Below are positions 34,023-45,293 of a stretch of 64,000 nucleotides of DNA, piece after piece. A program made the translations under genes and the position numbers. The stretch's first letter is position 1, and every line of letters starts with the position of its first letter. Below the pieces are notes generated by a model, which saw only the letters and a program-made list of their open reading frames with translations, had not been told where the DNA came from and did no database searches. This DNA is from Gordius sp. MW1 (taxonomy: Eukaryota > Nematomorpha > Gordioida > Gordea > Gordiidae). Location: assembly GCA_964036665.1 (NCBI GenBank), contig OZ038529.1, positions 186,001-250,000 of the forward strand. The letters run 5' to 3'.

Positions 34023-36636
34023 AAAAAACTCGGGCCTTCGGCCCTCGTGGGAAGGGGGAGAAGGGAAGGGAAGAGGGGAAGGGAAGAGGGGAAGGGAAGG
34101 GGGGACGACTCATCTGTACTTCGTATAAATGTATCATATTTGCTATGCAATTTATGGGCGAGAAAGGTGGGAAGGGGCGAGAATGCCTATAGGGGGGTAT
34201 TAAATGCCTAATGATTAATTAATTATTTATACAAATTTTCCATTATAGGCAAAATGTAATATAGGCAAAATGTAATATAGGCAAGGGTTAGTGTTAGATT
34301 TAGTGTTGCTTCTAGTTGCGTATTACATTAATTTTTATGGCCTTTAGTGATTATGGGTCTAACAAACATTATATTATAAAACAACACAATGTTAAGAATT
34401 TGCAGAATTGTTGGGAGAAATTTTTTGTTGAATTTGAACAATTTTTAATTAAAAAAATCAAAAATTTGGCCAATGGTCACTTTTTCTCTATTGGTCAGTA
34501 CCAACAGATACTCTATAAGTCAATGATAGCCAAAAAAAACGGAAAAAAAAATTTTGATGCTCACTTTAGCCAATGGTCATTTTTTTCCATTGGTCAGCAG
34601 CCAGCACACGATAAAAGTGGATATAAATTCATAAGAGTAAAAAAAACGAAAAAAAATTTTTCGCATTTTGGCCAATGGTCATTTTTTTCCATTGGTCAGC
34701 AGCCAGGACACGGTAAAAGTGGATATAAATTCATAATAGTCAAAAAAAAACGAAAAAAAAGTTTTCGAATCACATTTTGGCTAAAGGTCATTTTATTCCA
34801 TTAATCAGCAGCCAGCGGACGGCCAAAAAGTCATAATAGCAATGGTAGTAACAGGAACAATCATAATAGTCAAAAAAAACGAAAAAAATAATTTCGATTC
34901 ACATTTTGGCCAATGGTCATTTTTTCCATCGGTCAGGAGCCAGCGGACGGCCAAAAAGTCATAATAGCAATGGTAGTAACAGGAACAATCATAATAGTCA
35001 AAAAAAACAAAAAAAATAATTTCGATTCACATTTTGGCCAATGGTCATTTTTTTCATTGGTCAGCAGCCAACGAACGGCCAAAAAGTCTTATTATCAATG
35101 ATAGTAACAAGAACAATCAGAAGAGTCAAAAAAACTCCGGGATTCTAACCCAAAAACTAGTTAAATTGCATAGCAATTAGAAGTAAACAACTTTTATTTA
35201 TGTTTATTATATAACATTGGTCAGCAGCCAGCGGACGGCCAAAAAGTCATAATAGCAATGGTAGAAACAGGAACAATCATAATAATCAAAAAAAACGAAA
35301 AAAATAATTTCGATTCACATTTTGGCCAATGGTCATTTTTTTCATTGGTCAGCAGCCAGCGGACGGCCAAAAATTCTTATTATCAATGATAGTAACAAGA
35401 ACAATCATAAGAGTCAAAAAAAACTCCGGGATTCTAACCCCAAAACTAGTTAAATTGCATAAATTCATAATAGTCAAAAAAAACGAAAAAAAAGTTTTCG
35501 AATCACATTTTGGCCAATGGTCATTTTATTCCATTGGTCAGCAGGCAGCGGACGACCAAAAAGTCATAATAGCAATGGTAGTAACAGGAACAATCATAAT
35601 AGTCAAAAAAAACGAAAAAAATAATTCGATTCACATTTTGGCCAATCGTCATTTTTTCCATCGGTCAGGAGCCAGCGGACGGCCAAAAAGTCATAATAGC
35701 AATGGTAGTAACAGGAACAATCATAATAGTCAAAAAAACGAAAAAAATAATTTCGATTCCCATTTTGGTCAATGGTCATTTTATTCATTGGTCAGCAGCC
35801 AACGGACGGCCAAAAAGTCTTATTATCAATGATAGTAACAAGAACAATCAGAAGAGTCAAAAAAACTCCGGGATTCTAACCCAAAAACTAGTTAAATTGC
35901 ATAGCAATTAGAAGTAAACAACTTTTATTTATGTTTATTATATAACATTGGTCAGCAGCCAGCGGACGGCCAAAAAGTCATAATAGCAATGGTAGAAACA
36001 GGAACAATCATAATAATCAAAAAAAACGAAAAAAATAATTTCGATTCACATTTTGGCCAATGGTCATTTTTTTCATTGGTCAGCAGCCAGCGGACGGCCA
36101 AAAATTCTTATTATCAATGATAGTAACAAGAACAATCATAAGAGTCAAAAAAACTCCGGGATTCTAACCCCAAAACTAGTTAAATTGCATAGCAATTAAA
36201 AGTAAACAACTTTTATTTATGTTTATTATATAACTAGTTAAATTGCATAGCATTAAAAGTAAACAACTTTTATCTATGTTTATTATATAACAAAAACTAG
36301 TTAAATTGCATAGCAATTAAAAGTAAACAACTTTTATTTATGTTTATTATATAACTAGTTAAATTGCATAGCAATTAAAAGTAAACAACTTTTATTTATG
36401 TTTATTATATAATAGATAATTTAACAAATCTTATATATAACACACCGAGGGAGATAGAGATGAGGGGTGGGGCACCTCTTATGCATGAGATAGAGATGAG
36501 GGGTGGGGCACCTCTTTCTCATGCATTAATTTAAAAAAGCGATAACCTAATATACCCAATGCAAATAGATAGGGAGGACAACGGACAACGGACAACGGAC
36601 AACCAAAAACGAGCCCATAAATTGCATAGCAATTAA
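34023..36636 (-). repeat. CCAAT-array composite element, copy F (largest, inverted)
   Basis: On the plus strand it starts AAAAAACTCGGGCCTTCGGC and ends GAGCCCATAAATTGCATAGC then AATTAA. It contains about ten CCAATGG...CCATTGG hairpin units, an internal duplication of a ~730-bp block (compare 34790-35460 with 35510-36190), and four ~60-bp repeats at 36180-36420. It lies in the hAT transposon after the last transposase codons. Confidence 0.88.
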
Positions 36637-36822
36637 TAAATATATTTCATTGTAAAGTGTGAATTAAATTTAGGAAGAAAAAATATTTAAGATGGGCTGG
36701 GTTTTGTTAGGCATAGGGCTGGGCTTAAAAAAAAGTTTGTGAGCATGGGTTGGGCTGGGTCGACCTGAACATGGGTTGGGCTGGGCCGCAAAAACCGGCT
36801 TATGCAGGACTCTAATATTACC

Positions 36823-37939
36823 CTAATAATTTAGATAAATATATTATATATTAATTTTAAATAGTCTTGTTTTGTTAAACTTTCATTTTACATCTAATGA
36901 ACTGATAAATTGTAAACATGCTTAAAATAGAGAAATAATGATATTTATTGGCCTAAATATATTAAACGAAGCATATGCCACAAAAAGGCATATATAAATT
37001 TAAATTTTCATTAAAAATGTCAATAATATTTATAATATATAATTTAAATCATTTGTAGAAATAATTTATCAACCGAATAATGATTTTAAATTTAACCAGT
37101 TTAAGTTATTAAGGCTATATAGCCAAAAAATATTTCGAAATAATAGTTTCAGGAATTTGGTATACAATTAAAATTTTAGTTTCAGTTTTAAATTCAACTA
37201 TTTTTTTAAATTGATGATATGCAGCCAGTTATTTTTTGTGCTAAACATATTTTTTTAATTACCCTTTCAAATTTAACATTTAATTCTTACATTTTAGTCC
37301 TAAAGCTTCCCTGTATATTTTTTTTATAATATAAATTTTTGTTTTTTAAATTTCACTTTAAAAATTATGGCTTTAAGGTATCTGGTCATATAGACTCAAC
37401 CATCCCTTTACTGAAAATAAAGTTTACCAATTTAGGATGAATCTCCATTGTTGACATTAATATAAGATGTATCTTATACGTCTTGCTCGGACTGTTAAAT
37501 TAAATTAAATAGGCATTCGATTAATAGCTTTAGTATCGCTACTTGAAATCATTTTAGGATTAATTTATTTTAGCCAAAAATAGCTAAATTCATCAAATTT
37601 TGACTTAAAGAAATTAGCGATTGAACTTTTGAGGCTTGCAATAATCACCCTCTTTACTTATAGATACAAGACCAGTTAAGGAACATCATTTGCATTTTTT
37701 ATTTAGCTAATGTCGATAAAACTATATCAAAAACCTCTACGATTACACTATTTGGTATATCATACAACTAATATACCCAACATAGTCAAGGTTCTTGCGT
37801 TAAAATAAAAAAGCTACGGATTTGGATTACAGCTAATAAGTTTTTAATCACAATCGTGCATGTAAATTTAATTTGATATGAATTGACCTTTTTTAATTTT
37901 TAATTAAGATTTGCGGATTTAGAAAGAAGTTTATTTTTA
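36823..37939. other. AT-rich intergenic DNA, no gene seen
   Basis: No coding signal. 37370-37500 is a distant relative of 20560-20700. Confidence 0.5.
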
Positions 37940-38410
37940 TAATTCAGATGTAATTAGAAAATAAATCTGTATGGCCCATAACCAAACATTTTATCAAATA
38001 TTTATTTTTAGACACTGGGAAGTATTAATGGTCATTAGATCGGTAATACACCTCTTAGAAGTATCAGAAAGATGATTATGATTATGATATAATTCATAGG
38101 TAATTAGCCATTACATTTGAGTTTTTTTTAAATTAATCATTAAGGCCCATTATCTGACATTTTATCAAATTAATATTTTTATAGATTGGGAACTATTAAA
38201 TGTCATTAAATACTTAAAATCCCTCTTATAAGTATAAGAAAGCAGATACGTTTACATAATTCATATGTAATTAGCTATTACATATAGGGTTTTTTTTAAA
38301 TTAATCTATATAGCCCATAACCCGAATTTTATCAAATCAATATTTTTTGGGCAATGGGAAGTATTAAATGCCATTGATCCTAAATCTGAACTTAAGAAAC
38401 CTCGATATGC
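37940..38410 (+). repeat. 170-bp satellite, three tandem units
   Basis: Landmark GGCCCAT(A/T)A at 37973, 38143 and 38312 gives a 170-bp period. Each unit also has ACATTTTATCAAAT, TGGGAA.TATTAA and CATATGTAATTAGC. A fourth unit is at 40450-40605, right after the TRIM-like element. Confidence 0.8.
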
Positions 38411-39098
38411 AAAGAAAATAAACGGTTTTTGGACAAGAAACAAGTTTTGGCAAATTTCCAAATAATATTTCCTCCGAATTCTTTGATTGTTTTGTCAGAA
38501 ACGCGAAGAAAAATAAATTATAGAAGGATTTCTTCCAAAGAATCCCTTGGACGCCCTATCAGATTATAAAATATTGTAATCTTTGCCCAACATCACAACT
38601 CTTCTTTACTTATTAGCTTTTATATAAGAAATACTATGTCAAAAAATAGATTAAAGGGATCGGACCTTTTTTATAGCATTTTTATTTCAAGATTAAAATT
38701 AAAAAATGAAAGTCATTATAAAATAATTTTATAATTTCTTTTTCCCAACGTTAATATCTCAAGAACTTCATCTGGAGTGGGAGCTAATTCCAATAAATTG
38801 CATAACAATTAATAAGTGTCTTACTTGGTCAGTTCCGTTGCACAACTATAAAATATAAACTTAAGATCTAAAAGAATTTTTTTTCATAAAAAATCGGGGG
38901 GGGGGGGGATGATATATTTGAAAATATGCTCTAGAATCGCATGTGTGTATATGTATGTATTTTTGTTGTTTATGTTTTTATTAAATTTTTACTGCTTTCA
39001 GTTTTATTTCACGATATTTTTTAAGTTTCTTTATTAATTTATTTATATTTAAACTAATTTATTTGTTTCTAAACTACCGCGAATAAATGTTTATTATC
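38411..39098. other. AT-rich spacer between satellite and LTR element, no gene seen
   Basis: A short TTGCATAACAATTAA near 38799-38815 is a worn terminus of the TTAA family. A G14-type run lies near 38897. Nothing else recognised. Confidence 0.45.
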
Positions 39099-40434
39099 TT
39101 CACGCTTTTTAAAGCTACATTTTTTCGTTCATAACTATTCTAGTGAAAAATAGAATAATATATGAATAAGTAAACGTGAAAAGTGATCTATATATAATAG
39201 TCGATAATAATAATATTATATCTGGGTAAGCGAGGTATATTGATCGATATGTATGATTATCCAATATCCAAATTAATAATCATCATGATATACATATAGT
39301 TGACATTCATTTAATATAAGCTTCCATATACGGATCTTGATTAATGTTGCGTGTGTGTAACATATAGCAGTTTTTGCAGTGCGTGTGTATTTTAATAAAA
39401 TCTGATATGATTTAGTATTTATTAAAGATCGGCATATGCCACACCTTCCCTTTTACCGAGATGACTTTTGATTTACCATACTTCAAATTATGCCTATCGA
39501 CATCGACATTTTTAATGTTTTTAATTTTAATATGCCATAATTCAAATTTATGCCTTGACACCACATACCGAAACCGAGGATACGGTTTTTTTTAACAAAC
39601 TCCCGTTCCTCATAAACCCGAGGTTGACTCATTAATTGAGTTCAGTGCCCCAAAAACCAAGGTTGACTCATTGACTGAGTTCAGTGCCCTGTAAATAACC
39701 GGTTTGGTAGTATCAATTTTTTAAAAATATTTCTGGCATTTCTCTCAAAACATTATACAATCCATTTTACAATTATCAACATTATTTTGATTCCTAGACT
39801 GTACCTTGCCATTTTACATTTTATCATTACTCTCGCCGTCCCTTCCTAATTTTTCATAAGTAAACCGCTAAATTATAGTAACAAAAAACGATATAAGGGG
39901 TTAAATAACATTTTTTTTAAATTTATTGTATGTAAGTACTTCCAGTGTGTTTGAATTTCATTGTTTTCGGACTACTGAGAATTTTTCCTGCACTCTCAAA
40001 TGATGTTCATTTCCTTGTGAATTAAAGAACGGAATATTTTCTTAATTTAACCAAAATTTTCGGCTCCAGTTGTTTAATTCCCATTTGTTGGATTCGTTCA
40101 CGCTTTTTAAAGCTACATTTTTTCGTTCATAACTATTCCAGTGAAAAATATAATAATATATGAATAAGTAAACGTGAAAAGTGATCTATATATAATAGTC
40201 GATAATAATAATATTATATCTTGGTAAGCGAGGTATATAGATCGATATGTATGATTATCCAAATTAATAATCATCATGATTTACATATAGTTGACATTCA
40301 TTTAATATAAGCTTTCATATACGGAACTTGATTAATGTTGCGTGTGTGTAACATATAGTAGTTTTTGCAGTGCGTGTGTATTTTAATAAAATCTGATATG
40401 ATTTAGTATTTATTAAAGATCGGAATATGCCACA
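39099..40434 (-). mobile_element. TRIM-like LTR element without coding capacity
   Basis: Direct repeats 39099-39443 and 40097-40434 (345 and 338 bp) differ by one 7-bp indel and about ten substitutions by eye. On the minus strand each begins TGTGGCATAT. A polypurine tract (GTAAAAGGGAAGG, 39444-39456) directly precedes the downstream repeat in that orientation, which is where an LTR element has it. The 650-bp interior has no ORF. No clear primer-binding site or TSD was found, so the retroelement reading is likely but not proven. Confidence 0.65.
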
Positions 40435-40449
40435 GTTATGTGTTAACAA

Positions 40450-40605
40450 TACATTTAAGTGTTTTTTATTTATCTGTAAGGCCCACAACCCGACATTTTG
40501 TCAAAAATTTCATGAACACTGTGAAGTATTTTATATCATTAGATCTTAATAGTCTATCTTAAAAGCATAAGAAAGATGATATTGTATATAAGTCATGTAA
40601 TTATC
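40450..40605 (+). repeat. Fourth 170-bp satellite unit
   Basis: Carries TAAGGCCCACAACCCGACAT, GAAGTATTT, CATTAGATCTTAATAG and AAGAAAGATGAT like the units at 37940-38410. Separated from them by the TRIM-like element and about 700 bp of other DNA. Confidence 0.7.
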
Positions 40606-41120
40606 TATGGCCTGTTTACCCAAGGAACCAAAGCATGTGGCAACAACAGCGATTAAAATATTGGATGTCAAAAGGGCAAAATATTTAGTAGTTTTACGCT
40701 CTGTGTTGCCGAGAGGGGCAAAAAGGTCGATACAAGTGAAATCTCATTTAAGGGATAGCTATTTTGCCAAGGGACTAGACAAGAGCGGTCATAGGGCATC
40801 GTTCCTTTTAGAAAAGGATTCGAAGTTATGGTATTTTTGCCTTATTAAAGGCGACTTGAATTAATAAATTGACTTTTTTGTGCCTAACATAATGGCCTAT
40901 AGATAGCGCTAATTAAAGTATACTTTTAGGTTAATTGCGGCACTCCTAAAAGGGATTATTTAATAATATTCATAAACCCGCAATTTATTAATTAATTTTA
41001 AATAGAATATTTAAGTTTGTTTGGAAGGCAGTGCAGAGGGTGCGTGGCATATTCGTCTACTTGGGTAACATAATTTCGTGACCAAAACCATCAACCGCGA
41101 GCGTCCTAAGGCTAATTGCT
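40600..41120 (-). pseudogene. Unidentified degenerate protein-coding repeat, second copy
   Basis: The minus strand carries LAVDGFGHE, ATHPLHCLPNKLKY and TTKYFALLTSNILIAVV in the order expected from the copy at 14283-16815. The opposite strand is also open for 85 codons (40607-40864), but conservation with the other copy fits the minus frame better. Function not assigned. Confidence 0.4.
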
Positions 41121-41644
41121 GACAACGTTGCCAAAAACAACTATTTTGGCGTTTTCAAAGCCCCAGTAACTTGCAAATTAATAGATTTTGGTTTAATAAA
41201 TTTGAATATATAATAGGGAGAGGTATTAAAACTTATTTTACCCCAGTTCAATGAATTTTTGGTATATATATATATAAAAAAATTTTTAATAGGCATTTTT
41301 ATTAAATGAAACTATAAAAAACTATAAAAATCAAATGCGAGGTAAACATTTGAAAATTGCGATAGCGTTGAAATGACAAATAATGATTCCGATTTTCTGT
41401 TTAATGAAAAAAGTTTCCCTATTGTCAAGGGTATAGGCAGCTATACGGCGTCCCAATTCTTTCAGAAGGGCTTGGATTTAGGACCTATTGTTGTAAGGGT
41501 AGTGGTCACTATAGGGGAGAAAAGCATGTGGAATTAAAAATTAACTTATCTCTATTCTTTTGCATTGACAAATTGCCCAAAGGTCACCATCCCGTCTGTT
41601 TAACACTAGGAATTAAGTGTGTGTTGTTGTTTTTCCACTACTAC

Positions 41645-41840
41645 TAGAGACCTGCACGGTGAGCCTAAAATTCCGCTGGCCGAGCTTGAACGGGTTCTGC
41701 ATTAAAATAACAGGCCGTAATATAACATAACGGGCTCAGGGCGCGCCTAAATGCCAGCTAAAAGCCCGTTACATATTCAATTAGATTTTTATTTATAATG
41801 TTCCAATTCATAATAATTTTGATGTTTATTACTTAACAGG
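41645..41840 (+). mobile_element. Left end of a GGGCC-rich hAT-like element
   Basis: TAGAGACCTGCACGG terminus and words such as ACGGGCTCAGGGCG and AAAGCCCGTTA, homologous to 8904-9084. The right end is not identified. Confidence 0.6.
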
Positions 41841-42583
41841 GATTTAATGGATTCCTCTCCCCTTTCTTTATAAATCAAAATTAAATTAAAATTTTACTAA
41901 TTAATTTGCAAGTTATTGCCGATTGAAAAACGCCAAAATCTCTATTTTAGCAGCTTTTCCAGCAAATATTTCTATAACTTGACGTATAGGAAAAAAATAT
42001 AAATTATAAAAAGGTTTCCCGGTTGGTTTATCTTGTTGGACCGCGTTTAAATATTTTTTCTTGTGGGTCGGTTATACATCACTATTTTATTGACCTGTTT
42101 AGAAACTAATTGAAAAATGGAAACGGTTTTTCTTCAGTTTTGGCTTAAAAACTTTTAGCAATATGAAAATTAATATTAGCCTATTTACAAATTGTAAATA
42201 CTGTACAACTTAATAAATTTAAATTTAATAGATTTTGTCTCTAGTAAAGAATACTTTATCTCTTAAAAGTATTAAAAAATTTACTTAAAATGCAAGATGG
42301 AGAAGTCATGGGGGTAGCCAGATTTGAATTAGAAGGGGGGAAATGATTTAAGGAGGAGCTAAATAGTAAACCTGGAAAATTTTAACCATATGTTCGCTAT
42401 TTATAAAAACCTTTAGATATTAATGAAGATATAAATTATTGACTTCCAAAAATTTTAGCTTTTTAATAAATTATTAAGGAAATATCCGTGAGAATCGACG
42501 AAAATGCTCACAACAGAATGCATAAAATATAATATTATTCGACTTAAAGTTGTTCTTAACCATAGGCATACCAGGACTTTCAT

Positions 42584-43033
42584 TTATTTAAAAAAGTATG
42601 GGTCTGACGGCGAAGAATTACCTCTTCTTAACTCCGTGTCCGAATACAAAGCGACTGAATGAACAAAAATTTTAGAGCCCATGGTGTATTTATTGGTTAT
42701 TCGCATCTCGGGATTGATAATGTTATTGTTAGAAGGACGCTCGCCACTTTTGAATATTAGAAACCATGTCGATTTACAGGCATGATCTCTAGTAACAATA
42801 CAATTTCCACTTAAAGTGTTGAATGCAATTGCCTCCGTGAAAAAGGGAATAGCTTTAAAATATAAAGTTTTGCCCGTTATGAACTTTAAAGCATTGATTG
42901 TGTCTAACATTTTACATAATGTTAATAAAGTATAATTAAAAAAATTATTTGTCCGACAAAAAAAATAATATTGTAAAGAGTAGTAAATATTTTTTGAGGC
43001 CGATAGCAACTTTGCACCATGTGCATTCATCAA
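42584..43033 (-). CDS. Hypothetical 149-codon ORF, unrecognised
   Basis: Open frame on the minus strand in AT-rich DNA. A Cys/Phe/Tyr-rich first third and a more ordinary last third (CIVTRDHACKSTWFLIF, MRITNKYTMGSKIF). I recognise no domain. It has no repeat partner in the window. It could be a chance ORF or an old mobile-element fragment. Confidence 0.15.
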   Translation of the reverse strand: MMNAHGAKLLSASKNIYYSLQYYFFCRTNNFFNYTLLTLCKMLDTINALKFITGKTLYFKAIPFFTEAIAFNTLSGNCIVTRDHACKSTWFLIFKSGERPSNNNIINPEMRITNKYTMGSKIFVHSVALYSDTELRRGNSSPSDPYFFK

Positions 43034-43167
43034 CTAATTATTTATAAATTAGTTTTATAAATAATATAAATTGATAGTATGTAGCATGTTATGGAATAGA
43101 ACGCACACTAATAGTCGTTACTTTAAATATATCAAATCGTATGGCGACAAAAGAGCGCGAACTGGGT

Positions 43168-43400
43168 GTTATTTGGTCGACCTTTGGTATAACTAAGACC
43201 GGTTGCCTCCGTCCCCCTTTGTACCCTTGTTTTTCCCCCCTTCCGCCACCTGCCCCCACCCGCTTTTTTGCGAGAGGATAAAAAGGGGGGGGGCAAATCA
43301 CCACCCCCTGGGAGGGGGGAGAGGGTAAAAAGGGAGGAGCAAATCACAGCCACTCCCCCTCTGGGGGGGGGGGGGGGGAGAGGAGAAGGGGCAAAAAATG
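43168..43400. repeat. Low-complexity G/C tract with a TTTGGTCGACCTTTGG scrap
   Basis: TTTGGTCGACCTTTGG at 43171 is the subterminal word of the MITE at 48542 and 53728. The rest is C-runs and G-runs, including a G17 near 43362. Two ORFs here are low-complexity artefacts. Confidence 0.6.
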
Positions 43401-43479
43401 AGGGTGGCTTCTTAATTTATTTATGATATATAATATGAGCAAATTTTTAAAGTTACTTAAAAGAGTACTTTTTTATCAG

Positions 43480-43590
43480 GAAAAGATCACAATGGAAATT
43501 TAAATCCAACACGATTTCCATACACGGATTAATGCCATCCGTTTAGTTATAGCGCGTTTTTATATTTTTTTAGTCTAAATGTTTTTGTAT
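43480..43590 (+). repeat. ACGATTTCC hairpin repeat, copy 3
   Basis: Third copy of the GGAAAT...ACGATTTCCATACACGG and AGCGCGTTTTTATA unit. The first stem arm is eroded here. Confidence 0.6.
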
Positions 43591-43924
43591 ACCAAGTTAC
43601 TAACTAGTAGCAATTGCTCCTAATAAATCTGCTATATCAAGTTTCTGCTCGGGAAATCTGCTCAAGGCTTGAACAGACTTTGCTGCTTCGACTCCGCTCG
43701 AGCATTTCTATATGCTTTTGTTTTGCCTAGTGCGCCGAATAGCAAGCACAGACTGTGTAACGCGCATATTTAACAACTGAGTGAGGGTGCTCGAGTCTCT
43801 TTAATAATTTTGGGATGGCCGGGCTGACCTTAGAAGAGTTCGGGCGGCACGAGATATTTATAAAATTGGGCAGGGAATGGTTCAGGCAGAAAATTTTTAA
43901 CACATCTGATATAGATATAAATTC

Positions 43925-45293
43925 GGTGTGCGGGCCGGGCCGGGTTTCTGCTTAAAAATGGAACAACGGGCCGGGCCTGGACAGGCCGATATATAACGTA
44001 ACGGGCTCGGGCCGGGCCTAGTTATACATAAGGCCCGTTAAAAGCCCGTTAAAAAATTAATTAGATTCAGTATAAAAGAAGGTGTTTTTATAATGTTCTA
44101 ATTTGTAATTATTTTATGTAAATTAAATTAACAAGGAAAGTTAAATTTTGTTTCCATCTTAGTTCATTAATTTATCAATAGCTCAACACGCATTATAAAT
44201 GTTAAGGATAATTTATACACGTGATCCCATGGCAGAGCCAATTTAAATTGGAGGGGGGCAGTTTAAATAGGGCAAAAAATGTTCTTTTCATCAGGAATTT
44301 TTTAATTTGGAGGGGTGCAGCTGCCCATATTTGCCTCCCCATTTATACCCTCTAGCAATATTGAGTGAATTAATTAATCTTACTTAAATATATTTATATT
44401 AATTGCTATGCAATTTATGGGCTCTCTTTTGGTTATCAGTCATGTCCATCCTGCCCTGTCCAACTTGTAATTTTTCAAAAATTGCCGTGGAAACTTACAC
44501 GGGTTTTTAATGGCGTGGACTTATGCTTCTGTTAAAGACTTTTATCTGACCGCTGATTGGCTTTACTTTTTTCGACCTCGCCTAAGCTCAAATTCCATTA
44601 TTGTTTTTGTGCCTGACTGATTACCCTTATTAATAAACTTATTTTGGCAATTTGTCTAGGTTGTTAATTTATAATGGATGAATGCGAAACTGGCTAAATA
44701 ATTCCCTGCAAATCAATGCTGACCGTTGCTAACTTATACTTTATCTGACCCCGGCCAAATGCCAAAATTTATATACTCATTATCATTAACAAATTTAAAA
44801 ACAAATTCTAACACTTATTTCCTCAAGATACTTTTATCACTGATTTCTCATTTTATATCAATAATCTAATTATTTAAAATGGTGGCAAAGCAAAGAAGCT
44901 AAGTAGTTTTATTAAAACATTATAACCTTAAATAAGGGTTTTAAACGTTTATTTGGCTTACATATGGTTTTATGCATCCTGAAATGCCACTTGTAACGTG
45001 TTGATCGTTTCTTAAAAGATAGAAGGACACGAGTGACCGGGGAATACCAATTTTTTCTTTTCTATTTTTATTAACATTTTTAACACAAACATATTGTTTG
45101 CCATATCAATAAAAAAAATTAAACAAAAAAAATTAAAAAATTATTACGGGCCCAGGCCGGGCTCGGACTTTGTATAAAATTAGCGGGCCGGGCCCGGGCT
45201 TGTAATTTAATATTTTGACGGGCCCGGGCCGGGCTTTTAAATTTTTATTACGGGCGGGCCGACTGGCCTAAACAGGCCCGTTGCAGGTCTCTA
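43925..45293 (+). mobile_element. GGGCC-rich hAT-like element, best preserved copy
   Basis: GGGCCGGGCC arrays occur at both ends in opposite polarity. The right terminus CCCGTTGCAGGTCTCTA is the inverse of the TAGAGACCTGCA left terminus known from 41645; the left terminus here is eroded. Noncoding interior 44105-44398 matches 12890-13168. A truncated TTAA-family MITE starts at 44403. The element is non-autonomous. Confidence 0.65.
44403..44575 (+). mobile_element. Truncated TTAA-family MITE
   Basis: TTAA at 44399-44402 then TTGCTATGCAATTTATGGGC, followed by about 150 bp matching the left half of 13169-13432 (CCAACTTGTAATTTTTCAA, GGGTTTTTAATGGC, TGGACTTATGCTTCT). The right terminus is missing. 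Confidence 0.7.

Larger units (their letters stand above)
26782..36814 (+). mobile_element. hAT transposon with 8-bp TSD, expanded to 10 kb by nested insertions
   Basis: Left terminus TAGAGCCCTGCATGGGCC; right terminus GGCTTATGCAGGACTCTA (inverted TAGAGTCCTGCATAAGCC). Exact TSDs ATATTACC lie at 26774-26781 and 36815-36822. GGGCTGGG-rich subterminal repeats lie at both ends (26830-26960 and 36690-36790). Transposase pieces are at 27150-28553 and 33532-33892. Insertions at 28550-33466 and 34023-36636 account for about 7.5 kb. Removing them leaves about 2.5 kb, a normal hAT length. Confidence 0.93.

Noticed and set aside
29907-36000. Many ORFs of 60-170 codons rich in GQWSFF, NRNNHNSQKK and similar repeats
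   Set aside because: They arise in all three frames and both strands from the ~110-bp tandem units. Peptide similarity follows from DNA repetition, not from selection.
29646-36636. Regular repeats with spacers resembling a CRISPR array
   Set aside because: Units are long, AT-rich and similar throughout with no unique equal-length spacers. The DNA is eukaryotic (introns, hAT, gypsy).
43089-43353. Two overlapping ORFs rich in Gly, Arg and Pro
   Set aside because: They lie across long C and G homopolymers and have no domain.
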